Below, one piece after another: positions 52,552-61,041 of a stretch of DNA of 64,000 nt (positions are counted from its first letter, which is position 1; the number at the start of each line of letters is the position of its first letter). The notes under the pieces were generated by a model that did not search any database, had not been told where the DNA came from, and saw only the letters and a list, made by a program, of their open reading frames with translations. This DNA is from Lichenicoccus sp964246745 (GTDB taxonomy: Bacteria; Pseudomonadota; Alphaproteobacteria; Acetobacterales; Acetobacteraceae): assembly GCA_964246745.1 (NCBI GenBank), contig CAXTRK010000011.1, forward strand, positions 22,926-86,925. The letters run 5' to 3'. Position numbers and translations under genes: made by a program.

Positions 52552-52699
52552 GTTGTGCATTGCATCAAAAGACAACCTCAAGCTGCGCGGAGAAATATTT
52601 TTCGCGTCGTTGCGAGAAGATGTTGCGAGCCAGCCACTGATAGCGTAATTTTTTCGTGAAGAGCTGATCGAGGAGCCGGCAAGGCTCGCCAGGGGCAAG

Positions 52700-53689
52700 A
52701 TGTCCAAGTTCGACGCGACGCACAATGCCGTCCTAGTCTCCACCATCGCCCTATGCGGCATCCTGTGCATGGCCGCCTATCTGCTGGCCTTCTCTCTGGG
52801 CCGACGCTGCCACCCGCGTTTCTACCAGCCGGTGATTGGCCTTGGCGAACTGGCAAAGCCGCTGCTGTGCGGCATGCTGCTCGGCGCCGTGATTCTCTGC
52901 TGTCGCCTGGACGGCGGTTCCTCACAGTCGACTGTCCATTCGCCGAAATCATGGATGCTCGCCGGGGTGCTGCTCTCGGCCGGCTTCGGTGGCCTGTGCG
53001 CCGGTTTCTGGGCCGCGCGGCCGCGCCGGGAGGATGTCCGCGCTGGAGCCGCGAGCCTTGCCCGACGGCTCTGCGCCGCCGGCTGCTTGACCCAGGACGC
53101 CACCGCGCGTGTCGCGGCCAGGCTGGCGTTGGCCGCGGGCTATGATCCCGAAGGCGCCGGGGCGCTGATGGCGGCGGCGGCGTTGCACGATATCGGCGAG
53201 ATCGGATTGCCCGACACGACGCTGCGCAAGGCGATGCGGCCAGCCTGCCTCGATCCAGCCGAGGCAAGTCTGTTCAGGAACCACACCCGCATCGGCTTCC
53301 GCATGCTGGCGCATAGTCACGACCCGATGCTTGAACTGGCGGCCGACATCGCGCTCCATCACCATGAGAACTGGGACGGCACCGGCTACCCGCATGGCCT
53401 TGCCGGCGACCACATCCCGCTTGCAAGCCGCGCCGTGGCCCTGGCCGCGCGGTTCGACGAGATCATGAACGTGCCCAACGACATCGACGCGCTGATCCGC
53501 TCGATCCGGGAGCATGCCGGAACCCGGTTCGATCCGCGTCTTGTCGACCTGCTCCTCGACGATCTGCCAGGAATGATCGCCGCGCGCGGCGGCAACACCC
53601 AGGTCCGCGGCACGACGAGGGCGGCGTCCATGGCCCCGCGACGGCCGGCCGCGTTCCGTCCAGCCGGGGCGAAGCCGATCGCCGTCTGA
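52700..53689 (+). CDS. Membrane HD-GYP-type phosphodiesterase
   Basis: 329 residues. Three probable membrane helices (about 12-34, 46-68, 84-106) precede an HD domain with AALHDIGEIGLPD near 162-174 and the HHHENWDGTGYPHGL motif near 222-236. HD-GYP enzymes hydrolyse cyclic-di-GMP. The HD and GYP elements are intact, but the C-terminus is short and ends in a basic tail, so some of the usual helices after DEIMN may be reduced. A signalling role at the membrane is likely; the pathway served is unknown. Confidence 0.82.
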   Translation: MSKFDATHNAVLVSTIALCGILCMAAYLLAFSLGRRCHPRFYQPVIGLGELAKPLLCGMLLGAVILCCRLDGGSSQSTVHSPKSWMLAGVLLSAGFGGLCAGFWAARPRREDVRAGAASLARRLCAAGCLTQDATARVAARLALAAGYDPEGAGALMAAAALHDIGEIGLPDTTLRKAMRPACLDPAEASLFRNHTRIGFRMLAHSHDPMLELAADIALHHHENWDGTGYPHGLAGDHIPLASRAVALAARFDEIMNVPNDIDALIRSIREHAGTRFDPRLVDLLLDDLPGMIAARGGNTQVRGTTRAASMAPRRPAAFRPAGAKPIAV

Positions 53690-53791
53690 GCCTGAGGCGG
53701 CCGCGTCGGATGGCCAGCGTCGGTGAATTGTGGGCGACCTCTGAACTGGCTCGCGCGCCCGCTTTGCTGTAGAGAGGCGCTCCCGACGCAT

Positions 53792-53840
53792 CGCGCCCGC
53801 CCAGAGCGGGCGCGTCCAGATCAGGGCCGGCCGCGGCCGG
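53792..53840. promoter_or_regulatory. GC-rich hairpin and palindrome in the ABC exporter leader
   Basis: CGCGCCCGC-CCAGA-GCGGGCGCG forms a perfect 9-bp stem at 53792-53814, followed by the 14-base perfect palindrome CCGGCCGCGGCCGG at 53827-53840, right before the AGGA ribosome site of the exporter. It could end upstream transcription or restrict translation of the exporter. Confidence 0.4.
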
Positions 53841-53856
53841 TACAGGACGATTTCTC

Positions 53857-55644
53857 TTGGCCGCCTCCCAACCCATCACTCGCCAGACCGGCGCCAGCTT
53901 CATGGCGGTGCTTGGCTTTCTATTCCGGCAATGGCGGCGCCACCCGCGCTTCCTGCTTGTCGTGGTACTCGGCATGGCGCTTGCCACCGGGACAGATGTC
54001 GTCACTCCTGTTCTTGCGGGCGGCCTGGTCGATGTGGTGACCCATCACGGCGCCACCACACGCGCGTCCTGGCTGCTGGGGGGCCTCACCGGCCTTGGCC
54101 TTATCTCCATTCTTGGCCGGCGCGCAGGCTTTCTCGGCATCACCCGGTTGACGCTGCGCATCATGAGCGACGTCGCCTCGCAGGGATTCTGGCGGGTGCA
54201 GCGCTTCTCGTCGGACTGGCATGCCAATACCTTCGCCGGCAGCACAGTGCGCCGACTGACGCGCGGCATGTGGGCGATCGACATGCTCAACGACACGCTG
54301 CTGCTGATGCTGCTGCCGGAACTGGTGGTCCTCGTCGGCACCACGTTGGTGCTGGCGCTGCGTTGGCCGATCATGGGTCTGCTGCTCGGTGTCTGTGCCG
54401 CCGGCTTCAGCGCCGTCTCGTGCCTGCTGACCCTGCGTTACGTCGCGCCCTCCGCGCGCCGGTCCAACCGCTGGGACACCCGCGTCGGCGCCGCCCTCTC
54501 CGACGCCATCACCTGCAACGCCGTGGTCAAGGCGTTCGGCGCCGAGGCGCGCGAGGACGATCGCCTGTCGCGCGTGCTGCGACGCTGGGGAGGACGCACC
54601 GCCAGCACCTGGATACGCGGCACCAACAGCGGCAACATCCAGACCGCCTGCCTGCTGCTGCTGCGCATCCTGGTGGTTGGCGCCGCCCTGCTGCTCTGGA
54701 GCGAAGGCCACGCGGGGCCGGGCGATATCGCCTACGTGCTGACCCTGGTGTTCCTGGTGCAGGGCTACCTGCGCGATATCGGCCAGCAGGTCAGCCAGTT
54801 GCAGCGCGCGGTCAACGAGATGGAGGAGATGGTCGTCCTGTTCGCCGAGCCGGTCGGCGTGCCTGATCACCCGCAAGCCCGTCCGATTGCGATCACCGAC
54901 GGCTGGGTGCGCTTCGAACAAGTCGGCTTCCGCTACGAGGCGCATCCGGCGCCATTGTTCCGCGACCTGTCGATCGACATCGCGCCTGGCAGCCGCGTGG
55001 CTCTGGTAGGGCCCTCCGGCTCCGGCAAGACCACGCTGATCAAGCTGTTGCAGCGGCTGTATGACATAGACGAGGGCCGCATCCTGATTGATGGGCAGGA
55101 TATATCCCTGGTGCTGCAGGAGAGCCTGCGCGCGCAGATCGCCATCGTGCCGCAGGAGCCGGTGCTGTTCCACCGCTCGCTTGCCGAGAACATCGCCTAC
55201 GGCCGTCCCGGCGCCAGCGACGACGACATCCGACGGGCCGCGGCGCAAGCCAACGCGGATGGGTTCGTCGCGGCTCTGCCGGAAGGCTATGCCACGCTGG
55301 TCGGCGAGCGCGGCGTCAAGCTCTCCGGCGGGGAGCGCCAACGCATCGCCATCGCCCGCGCCTTTCTCGCCGACAGCCGCATCCTGGTGCTGGACGAGGC
55401 GACATCAAGCCTGGACTCGGAGTCTGAGGCGCTGGTGCAGGAAGCGATGTAGCGCCTGATGCGCGGACGCACCGTCATCGTCATCGCGCACCGGCTTTCG
55501 ACGGTCATCGCGCTGGACCGTATTCTGGTGTTCTCGCATGGGCGCCTGATCGAGGACGGCACCCATGCGGGCCTGCTCACCCGGACGGACGGGCTCTACC
55601 GACGGCTGTTCGATCGTCAGGCACTCGGTCTCGTCGCCGAGTAG
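53857..55644 (+). pseudogene. ABC exporter (membrane-ATPase fusion) interrupted by an in-frame amber codon
   Basis: One continuous frame except for TAG at 55450-55452. From TTG 53857 (AGGA upstream) come six membrane helices (about residues 30-310), then the ATPase domain: Walker A VGPSGSGKTT near 385, Q-loop VPQEPVLF, signature LSGGERQR and Walker B ILVLDEATSSLD. The stop follows LVQEAM, and the next codons continue in the same frame with RLMRGRTVIVIAHRLST, holding the H-loop His, to 55644. Without readthrough the 531-residue product lacks the H-loop. One base change (CAG or GAG to TAG) would explain it. Family: MsbA/AprD-like type IV exporters, substrate unknown. Confidence 0.85.
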
Positions 55645-55656
55645 GCATTGTAGTCG

Positions 55657-55682
55657 GCATCATTCAATGACATATATGATGC
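55657..55682. promoter_or_regulatory. Inverted repeat upstream of vapB
   Basis: GCATCAT (55657-55663) and ATGATGC (55676-55682) flank an AT-rich centre including CATATAT, 19 bases before the antitoxin ATG. Position and symmetry suit a VapBC autoregulatory operator overlapping the promoter. Confidence 0.5.
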
Positions 55683-55701
55683 GCTTGCAGGAGAAAGCAT
55701 C

Positions 55702-55899
55702 ATGCGCACCACCTTGGCGATCGACGATGCCTTGCTGGAGCGGGCGCAGGCCTGCACCGGCCTGCGGGAGCGCTCGACGCTGGTGCGTGAGGCGCTCAAG
55801 GCGTTGATCGAGCGAGAGAGCGCCCGCAGGCTGGCGCTGCTCGGCGGCAGCGAACCGCAGCTTGAACCGGTGTTGCGCCGCCAAGATACTGGCGGGTGA
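55702..55899 (+). CDS. VapB-type antitoxin
   Basis: 65 residues; AGGAGAAAG precedes the ATG. The N-terminal TTLAIDDALLERAQACTGLRERSTLVREALKALIERE is the VapB/ribbon-helix-helix pattern (DUF2191 type); the C-terminal 25 residues should bind the toxin. The stop overlaps the toxin GTG. Confidence 0.88.
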   Translation: MRTTLAIDDALLERAQACTGLRERSTLVREALKALIERESARRLALLGGSEPQLEPVLRRQDTGG

Positions 55900-56264
55900 T
55901 CCTGGTCGATACGTCGGTCTGGATTGACCATCTTCGCGAACGCGACCTCCTGCTCGAGACACTGCTGCGGGCAAATCGGGTCGCGGCACACGCGTTCGTC
56001 ATTGGCGAACTGTCGCTCGGCAATCTCCGGCAGCGCGGCGCGGTGCTGCAAGCGCTGCAAAACCTGCCGCAGACGGTGCTCGCCAGCCACGGCGAGGTTC
56101 TGCGGATGATCGACCTGCACGCGTTGTTCGGCGCCGGCCTCGGCTACATCGACGCGCATCTGCTCGCCTCGGCGCGCCTCACCCAGGGGGCGGCACTCTG
56201 GACACGCGACCGCCGCCTCTGCGACGCCGCCGGCCGGCTGGCAGTATGCTTCACGCCGGGCTGA
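55896..56264 (+). CDS. vapC: VapC PIN-domain ribonuclease toxin
   Basis: 122 residues from a GTG overlapping the antitoxin stop. PIN acidic residues: ILVDTSVWIDHLR (Asp), ANRVAAHAFVIGELSLGN (Glu), GLGYIDAHLLASARL (Asp) and LWTRDRRLC (Asp). VapC toxins cut specific tRNAs or the sarcin-ricin loop. It converges on the EamA exporter gene, overlapping it by 14 bases at the 3' ends. Confidence 0.9.
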   Translation: MILVDTSVWIDHLRERDLLLETLLRANRVAAHAFVIGELSLGNLRQRGAVLQALQNLPQTVLASHGEVLRMIDLHALFGAGLGYIDAHLLASARLTQGAALWTRDRRLCDAAGRLAVCFTPG

Positions 56265-57132
56265 CCGACGGCGCCTCGCCGGCCATCGTGCTGCCCGCGG
56301 AGGCCAGCATGATGCAGCCGATCGCGAGCCACCGCATCGGCGACAGATGTTCGCCGAGCAGCAGCAGCCCGGACAGCGCCGCCATCGCCGGATCCAGACT
56401 GGCCAGGACGCCGTAGGCGCGGGCACTCATCCGACGCAGCGCCGCCATCTCCAGCGCGTAAGGCAGCGCCCCGGAGAGCAGGGCCACCAGCAACGCCGGC
56501 AGCAGCAGCGCCGGCCGGTGCAGCACCGGCGCCATCGCCGGAATGCAGAACGGCACGACGGCGAGGCTGGCCACGATCATGCCCGAGGCCGCCGCCGGCC
56601 CGCTCTGCACGCGACGCGCGACCCGCTGCCCCGAGACGATATAGACGGCCCAGAACGCTCCGGCGAGCAAGCCGTAGCCCACACCGAGCGGATCGAGGTT
56701 GTGCAGCGACGCAGGCGCACCCAGCAGCAGCGCCAGACCGGTGACCACCAGCGCCGTCCAGAGCAGATCAAGCAGCCGTCGGGAGCCGGCAAGAGCCAGC
56801 GCCACCGGGCCGGTGAATTCGATGGCGACCACGACCCCAAGCGGCAGCCGGTTCAGCGCCAGATAGAAGCACAGGTTCATCATGCCCAGCGACAGCCCGT
56901 ACGGGACAATGGCGGTTAGTGCGCGTGGGCGCTGGGCTTGCATGTTCCGCCAGGGCCGCCAGACGGCGCAGAGCAGCAGCATCGACAGCGCGATACGCAA
57001 GCCCACCGTGCCGAACGGGCCGAGCACCGGGAACAGCGACTTGGCGACCGCGGCGCCGATCTGGAACGACGCGATCGCGCCGATCAGCGCCGGAGCGCCG
57101 ACCATACGTTCGGGGACGACCGTCTGGCTCAC
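56251..57132 (-). CDS. EamA/RhtA-family metabolite exporter
   Basis: 293 residues from GTG 57132, chosen because it overlaps the permease stop (GTGA); ATG 57105 gives 284 residues. Ten membrane helices in two EamA repeats: FQIGAAVAKSLFPVLGPFGTVGLR and the RLPLGVVVAIEFTGPVALAL segment of RhtA, then AYGVLASLDPAMAALSGLLLLGE. RhtA relatives export threonine, homoserine or similar amino acids. Translational coupling to an ABC permease gene is unusual and may be coincidental. Confidence 0.87.
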   Translation of the reverse strand: MSQTVVPERMVGAPALIGAIASFQIGAAVAKSLFPVLGPFGTVGLRIALSMLLLCAVWRPWRNMQAQRPRALTAIVPYGLSLGMMNLCFYLALNRLPLGVVVAIEFTGPVALALAGSRRLLDLLWTALVVTGLALLLGAPASLHNLDPLGVGYGLLAGAFWAVYIVSGQRVARRVQSGPAAASGMIVASLAVVPFCIPAMAPVLHRPALLLPALLVALLSGALPYALEMAALRRMSARAYGVLASLDPAMAALSGLLLLGEHLSPMRWLAIGCIMLASAGSTMAGEAPSVSPA

Positions 57133-57893
57133 CGGCTGGCGGTCTCCGGCACCCAGTAGAGCAGCCGCCTGAGCAGCCGGTCGACCGCCACCCAGAGCAG
57201 CACCGTCATCGCCGCCAGCACCGCCATGGCGGCGAACATCACATCCGTCTCGATGCGGGCGTTGGCGTTCAGCATCACATAGCCGAGGCCGGCGGAGGCG
57301 CCGACCCACTCTCCGATGACCGCGCCGATGGGTGCCAACGCGGTGGCGACGCGCAGCCCGGAGGCAAAGGCCGGCAGCGCCGCCGGCAGCCGAACATGGC
57401 GCAGCAGACGCAGCGGCGAGGCATCCATGGTGCGGGCGAGATCAAGCCAGCCGGGCTCGGTTCGGCGCAGCCCGTCGGCAAACGCGGCGGCGACCGGAAA
57501 GAAGATCACCAGCACCGCCATCACCACCTTCGAGGCCATGCCGAAGCCGAACCAGAGCACCAGCAGCGGCGCCAAGGCGAACACCGGCACTGCCTGGCTG
57601 AGCAACACCACCGGCATCAGCCAGCGGGCGAGGCGCGGCGAGAACACCATCGACAGCGCGCATGCCGCCCCGAGCACCGTGCCGATGGCCAGGCCCAGCA
57701 CGGTTTCGGTGAGCGTGGTCAGCGTGCTCCAGAACAGCAGGCCGCGTTGCTGCCAGAGTGCCGCCGCGACCGAGGGCGGCGTCGGCAGCAGATAGGCGGG
57801 AACGCCGCTGATGCGGCTCAGCAACCACCAGACCAGCAGCAATCCGACCAGGGTTACGACCGGACGCGCGGCCCGCGACAACCAGCTCACCAC
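57129..57893 (-). CDS. ABC transporter permease, TauC/SsuC/ThiX type
   Basis: About 254 residues if started at GTG 57893; the frame is open to GTG 58019 but the extra 42 residues are Arg-rich and not family-like. Six membrane helices, with the cytoplasmic coupling loop DLARTMDASPLRLLRHVRLPAALPAFASGLRVA (EAA-type). TPPSVAAALWQQ near the N-terminus and GASAGLGYVMLNANARIETD near the end place it with taurine, sulfonate, nitrate or HMP-thiamine permeases. No ATPase or binding-protein gene accompanies it here, so it is an orphan. Confidence 0.83.
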   Translation of the reverse strand: MVSWLSRAARPVVTLVGLLLVWWLLSRISGVPAYLLPTPPSVAAALWQQRGLLFWSTLTTLTETVLGLAIGTVLGAACALSMVFSPRLARWLMPVVLLSQAVPVFALAPLLVLWFGFGMASKVVMAVLVIFFPVAAAFADGLRRTEPGWLDLARTMDASPLRLLRHVRLPAALPAFASGLRVATALAPIGAVIGEWVGASAGLGYVMLNANARIETDVMFAAMAVLAAMTVLLWVAVDRLLRRLLYWVPETASR

Positions 57894-58060
57894 GGTATCG
57901 TGCGGCAGCGACGGAACGTTGCTGACACGGGCCGATTGCCCCGGCGGAAATCCTGGACTAAACCTTGTCCGGCCATGCCGGAAGCCTTGCCTCAGTCCCC
58001 GTACACGCGCAAGCGGCACAGCCAGGGCGCCAGCCGCGGCCCGCGTGCAGCATCATAGCC

Positions 58061-58591
58061 ATGTCCGCGGACGTCGCGATCCGCACGGCTCGGCTGGAGG
58101 ACGCGCCAGGCATCGCGGCCGTGCATGTCGAGGTCTGGCGCAACGCCTATCCCGGCATGCTCCCCGACCATAGCTTGACACGATTGTCCCGGCCGCGCCT
58201 GGCCGCCTACTACGCTGCCGCGATCGCGGCCGGCGGCGCGGTGGTCGCCCGCGCGCCGGAGTTGAGCCACAGCGTCATCGGCTTCTCCACCGCCTCGCGT
58301 AGTCGACGGAACGCGCCCGCCGACGGCGAGGTGGAGACGCTTTATGTGCTCGACGACTGGCGCGAATGCGGCATCGGCAGGATGCTGCTGCGCGCCTCGG
58401 CGCGGCATCTGGCACGACAATCCTGCCGCTCGCTCTTTCTCTGGGTTCTGGCCGACAATCCCAGCCGCTGGTTTTACGAACGTCTCGGCGGCCGGCCCGC
58501 GCTGCGCTCGACCACTCTGGTCGGCGGCCGCGAGCTGCCGCAGATCGCCATGATCTGGGACCGGATCGAAAGCCTGAGCGGCGGACAATAG
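58061..58591 (+). CDS. GNAT-family N-acetyltransferase
   Basis: 176 residues from ATG 58061. GNAT fold: IRTARLEDAPGIAAVHVEVWRNAYPGMLPD at the start (pattern of the YjaB/phosphinothricin-like group), then ETLYVLDDWRECGIGRMLLRAS, the acetyl-CoA P-loop (R-x2-GIG-x2-L), and a final FYERLGGRP. The substrate is not predictable. It converges on a second GNAT gene with a 3-base gap. Confidence 0.85.
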   Translation: MSADVAIRTARLEDAPGIAAVHVEVWRNAYPGMLPDHSLTRLSRPRLAAYYAAAIAAGGAVVARAPELSHSVIGFSTASRSRRNAPADGEVETLYVLDDWRECGIGRMLLRASARHLARQSCRSLFLWVLADNPSRWFYERLGGRPALRSTTLVGGRELPQIAMIWDRIESLSGGQ

Positions 58592-58594
58592 GAA

Positions 58595-59008
58595 TCAGGT
58601 GAGCCATTTAGCCATGACGATGCGTGGAGTGAGATCAAAACCAAGCTTTTCATAGAAGCCCAGAACCGTGGTGTTCGTCTCGCGCACCATCAGGTTCAAC
58701 TTTGCTACACCCCTCTCCCGGAGCCAGTGCTCGGCAGCCCTGACCAGGCCGCGTCCAATACCCGAGCCCTGCCGGTGGGGCGCGCATGCCAGATAGTAGA
58801 TCCAGCCGCGATGGCCATCATGGCCGACCATGACGCCGCCAACGACCGCGTCCGTCTCCACGGCGACCAGCACGGCCGACGAGGCTCCCAGACATGCAAA
58901 CCGGAAATCGGCGGCAGGGTCATTGGTGTCCACCACGAGTCCGCAATCACGCCAGAGCGTGACCACGCCCGCTTCCTCGTCCGGCAGAGCGGGTCTGATC
59001 GTCACCAT
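58595..59008 (-). CDS. GNAT-family N-acetyltransferase, YpeA-like
   Basis: 137 residues. TIRPALPDEEAGVVTLWRDCGLV at the N-terminus, acetyl-CoA loop HRQGSGIGRGLVRAAE in the middle, and LMVRETNTTVLGFYEKLGF near the end match the short YpeA type. The function of YpeA is not firmly known. The gene is divergent from the methyltransferase that follows. Confidence 0.87.
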   Translation of the reverse strand: MVTIRPALPDEEAGVVTLWRDCGLVVDTNDPAADFRFACLGASSAVLVAVETDAVVGGVMVGHDGHRGWIYYLACAPHRQGSGIGRGLVRAAEHWLRERGVAKLNLMVRETNTTVLGFYEKLGFDLTPRIVMAKWLT

Positions 59009-59070
59009 GAACCACCTTGCGCGTCGCCAGGGTCGTGAGCCTACAACATCAACGCGGCACGGAAGCTTTC

Positions 59071-59775
59071 ATGAACGATGGATGGGCTGAGTCGGCGCTG
59101 GCTTGGATCGAAAGCCTGGGTGAGCACGGAGATTACGGACGCGCCTTCGTTCTCGATCAGCCGATGATCGAGCGAGTTCGGGCAGGGCGCTTCAGAACCG
59201 CGCTCGACGTCGGCTGCGGCGAAGGCAGGTTCTGCCGGATGTTGGAGGAAGAGGGCATCCGGGCCATCGGCCTTGATCCCACCGAGAGCCTGATCACGCA
59301 CGCCCGCGCACGTCATCCGCAAGGGTGCTATCAGCTCGGACGTGCCGAGAACATGCAGTTCGGCGACGGGTCCTTCGACCTCGTGGTCAGCTATCTTTCG
59401 CTGATCGACATTCCGGACATCGAACCGGCTATCCGCGAGATGGTCCGGGTTCTGCGACCGGGCGGAACCTTGCTGATCGCCAATCTGACCAGCTTCAACA
59501 CGGCCGGGCCGCCAACCGGCTGGATCCAGGATGCCGATGGCAGGGAGCTGTTTCCGATCGACCATTACCTTCAGGAACGTTGCGAATGGGTCGCGTGGAA
59601 CGGCATGCGTGTGTGCAACTGGCATCGGCCGCTTGGCACGTACATGCGGATGTTGCTGAGTCAGGGGCTTCGTCTGCGGCATTTCAGCGAGCCGGCGCCG
59701 CAAGGCGATGACAGCAGGGCTGCCCGCTACCGTCGCGTTCCGTTCTTCCTCATCATGGAATGGGAGAAGTCATGA
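59071..59775 (+). CDS. Class I SAM-dependent methyltransferase
   Basis: 234 residues from ATG 59071. Motif I is ALDVGCGEGRFCRML near residue 45-58, with IGLDPTESLI as motif II, AENMQFGDGSFDLVVSYLSLIDIPD as the motif III/IV region and VLRPGGTLLIANL as motif V. It belongs to the Methyltransf_11 group of small-molecule methylases. Neighbours give no hint of the substrate. Confidence 0.85.
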   Translation: MNDGWAESALAWIESLGEHGDYGRAFVLDQPMIERVRAGRFRTALDVGCGEGRFCRMLEEEGIRAIGLDPTESLITHARARHPQGCYQLGRAENMQFGDGSFDLVVSYLSLIDIPDIEPAIREMVRVLRPGGTLLIANLTSFNTAGPPTGWIQDADGRELFPIDHYLQERCEWVAWNGMRVCNWHRPLGTYMRMLLSQGLRLRHFSEPAPQGDDSRAARYRRVPFFLIMEWEKS

Positions 59776-59838
59776 CGGCTGGAGGCTGAGCAGTTCGCGT
59801 CGGATGACAACCGGCCTGGCAGCGACTAAAGATTAAGC

Positions 59839-61005
59839 ATGATGGCTTCATCGCAGCCTTTCGAATTCAACACGGTTGCTTCCATTCTCGTCGAGTGGTC
59901 CGGAGCGCGTCGGCTTGGCGCGCTGCTCGCCCCGCGCTTCGCTGCAAGGCGCGCGCTCCTGGTGACCGACGCCGGTCTGGTCAGGGCTGGGCTGCTGGCT
60001 CCGGTGCGAGAGAGCCTGGAGGCGGCAGGCTTCGGTGTCACGGTGTTTGATGCGGTCGAGGTCGATCCACCGGAGGCCATCGTGCTGCGTTGCGCCGATC
60101 AGGCCCGCCGCGTGGGCGCCGAGTTGGTGATCGGGCTGGGTGGCGGCTCCTCGCTGGATGTCGCCAAGCTTGCCGCGGTGCTGGCGCACTCCGAGCAGCC
60201 GCTCGCCGGCATGTACGGCATCGGCAAGGTCACCGGCGACCGGCTGCCGCTCGTGCTGGTTCCGACCACCGCCGGCACCGGCTCGGAGGTGACCCATATC
60301 GCCGTCGTCACCACCGAAGGCGCCGTCAAGCTCGGCGTCGCCGCGCGGCAGCTCTTCTGCGATGTCGCCCTGCTAGACGCGGAACTCACCCTCGGCCTGC
60401 CCCGCGCGCATACCGCCGCCACCGGCATCGACGCGATGGTGCACGCGATCGAGGCCTATACCAGCCGGCACCGCAAGAACCCGGTTTCCGACGCGCTGGC
60501 CCGCGAAGCGCTGCGGCTGCTCAGCGCCAACCTGCTCGCCGTGTGCCGCGACGGCAACGATCGCCCCGCGCGGGAAGCCATGCTGCTGGGGGCGATGCTG
60601 GCGGGGCAGGCTTTCGCCAATGCGCCGGTGGCGGCGGTGCATGCGCTCGCCTACCCGCTCGGCGGCCATTACCACGTGCCGCACGGACTCTCGAACGCGC
60701 TCATGCTTGCGCCCGTGCTTCGCTTCAACGCGACCGCGGCGGCCTCGCTCTATGCGGAATTGGCCGATGTCGTGCTTGGTCCCGGCGATGGTACGACGCA
60801 GCTCCGCTCGGAGGCGTTCGTCTCCGCGATGCAGCGCCTGACATGCGAAAGCGGCGCGCCGCAGCGCCTGCGCGACGTTGGCGTGACCAACAACAGCTTG
60901 TCCCTGCTCGCCGCAGACGCCATGAAGCAGGGCCGCCTGCTGGTCAACAATCCGGTCGAGGTGACCGAGGCGGACGCGCTCGCGCTCTATCGCGAGGCGT
61001 TCTAA
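59839..61005 (+). CDS. Iron-containing alcohol dehydrogenase
   Basis: 388 residues. NAD site GLGGGSSLDVAK near residue 98-109; VPTTAGTGSEVTHIAV near 139; the metal ligands are readable as Asp198, His202 (GIDAMVHAIEAY), His268 (AVHALAYPLGG) and His282 (VPHGLSNAL). Family members oxidise or reduce short alcohols, lactaldehyde or butanol; the HGLSNALMLAPVLRFN segment is like the 1,3-propanediol/maleylacetate-like wide group. Single gene with 63 bases before it holding no obvious motif. Confidence 0.9.
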   Translation: MMASSQPFEFNTVASILVEWSGARRLGALLAPRFAARRALLVTDAGLVRAGLLAPVRESLEAAGFGVTVFDAVEVDPPEAIVLRCADQARRVGAELVIGLGGGSSLDVAKLAAVLAHSEQPLAGMYGIGKVTGDRLPLVLVPTTAGTGSEVTHIAVVTTEGAVKLGVAARQLFCDVALLDAELTLGLPRAHTAATGIDAMVHAIEAYTSRHRKNPVSDALAREALRLLSANLLAVCRDGNDRPAREAMLLGAMLAGQAFANAPVAAVHALAYPLGGHYHVPHGLSNALMLAPVLRFNATAAASLYAELADVVLGPGDGTTQLRSEAFVSAMQRLTCESGAPQRLRDVGVTNNSLSLLAADAMKQGRLLVNNPVEVTEADALALYREAF

Positions 61006-61041
61006 CACGCCAAAAGAGGCAAACCGGCGTTCGCCGACCCC

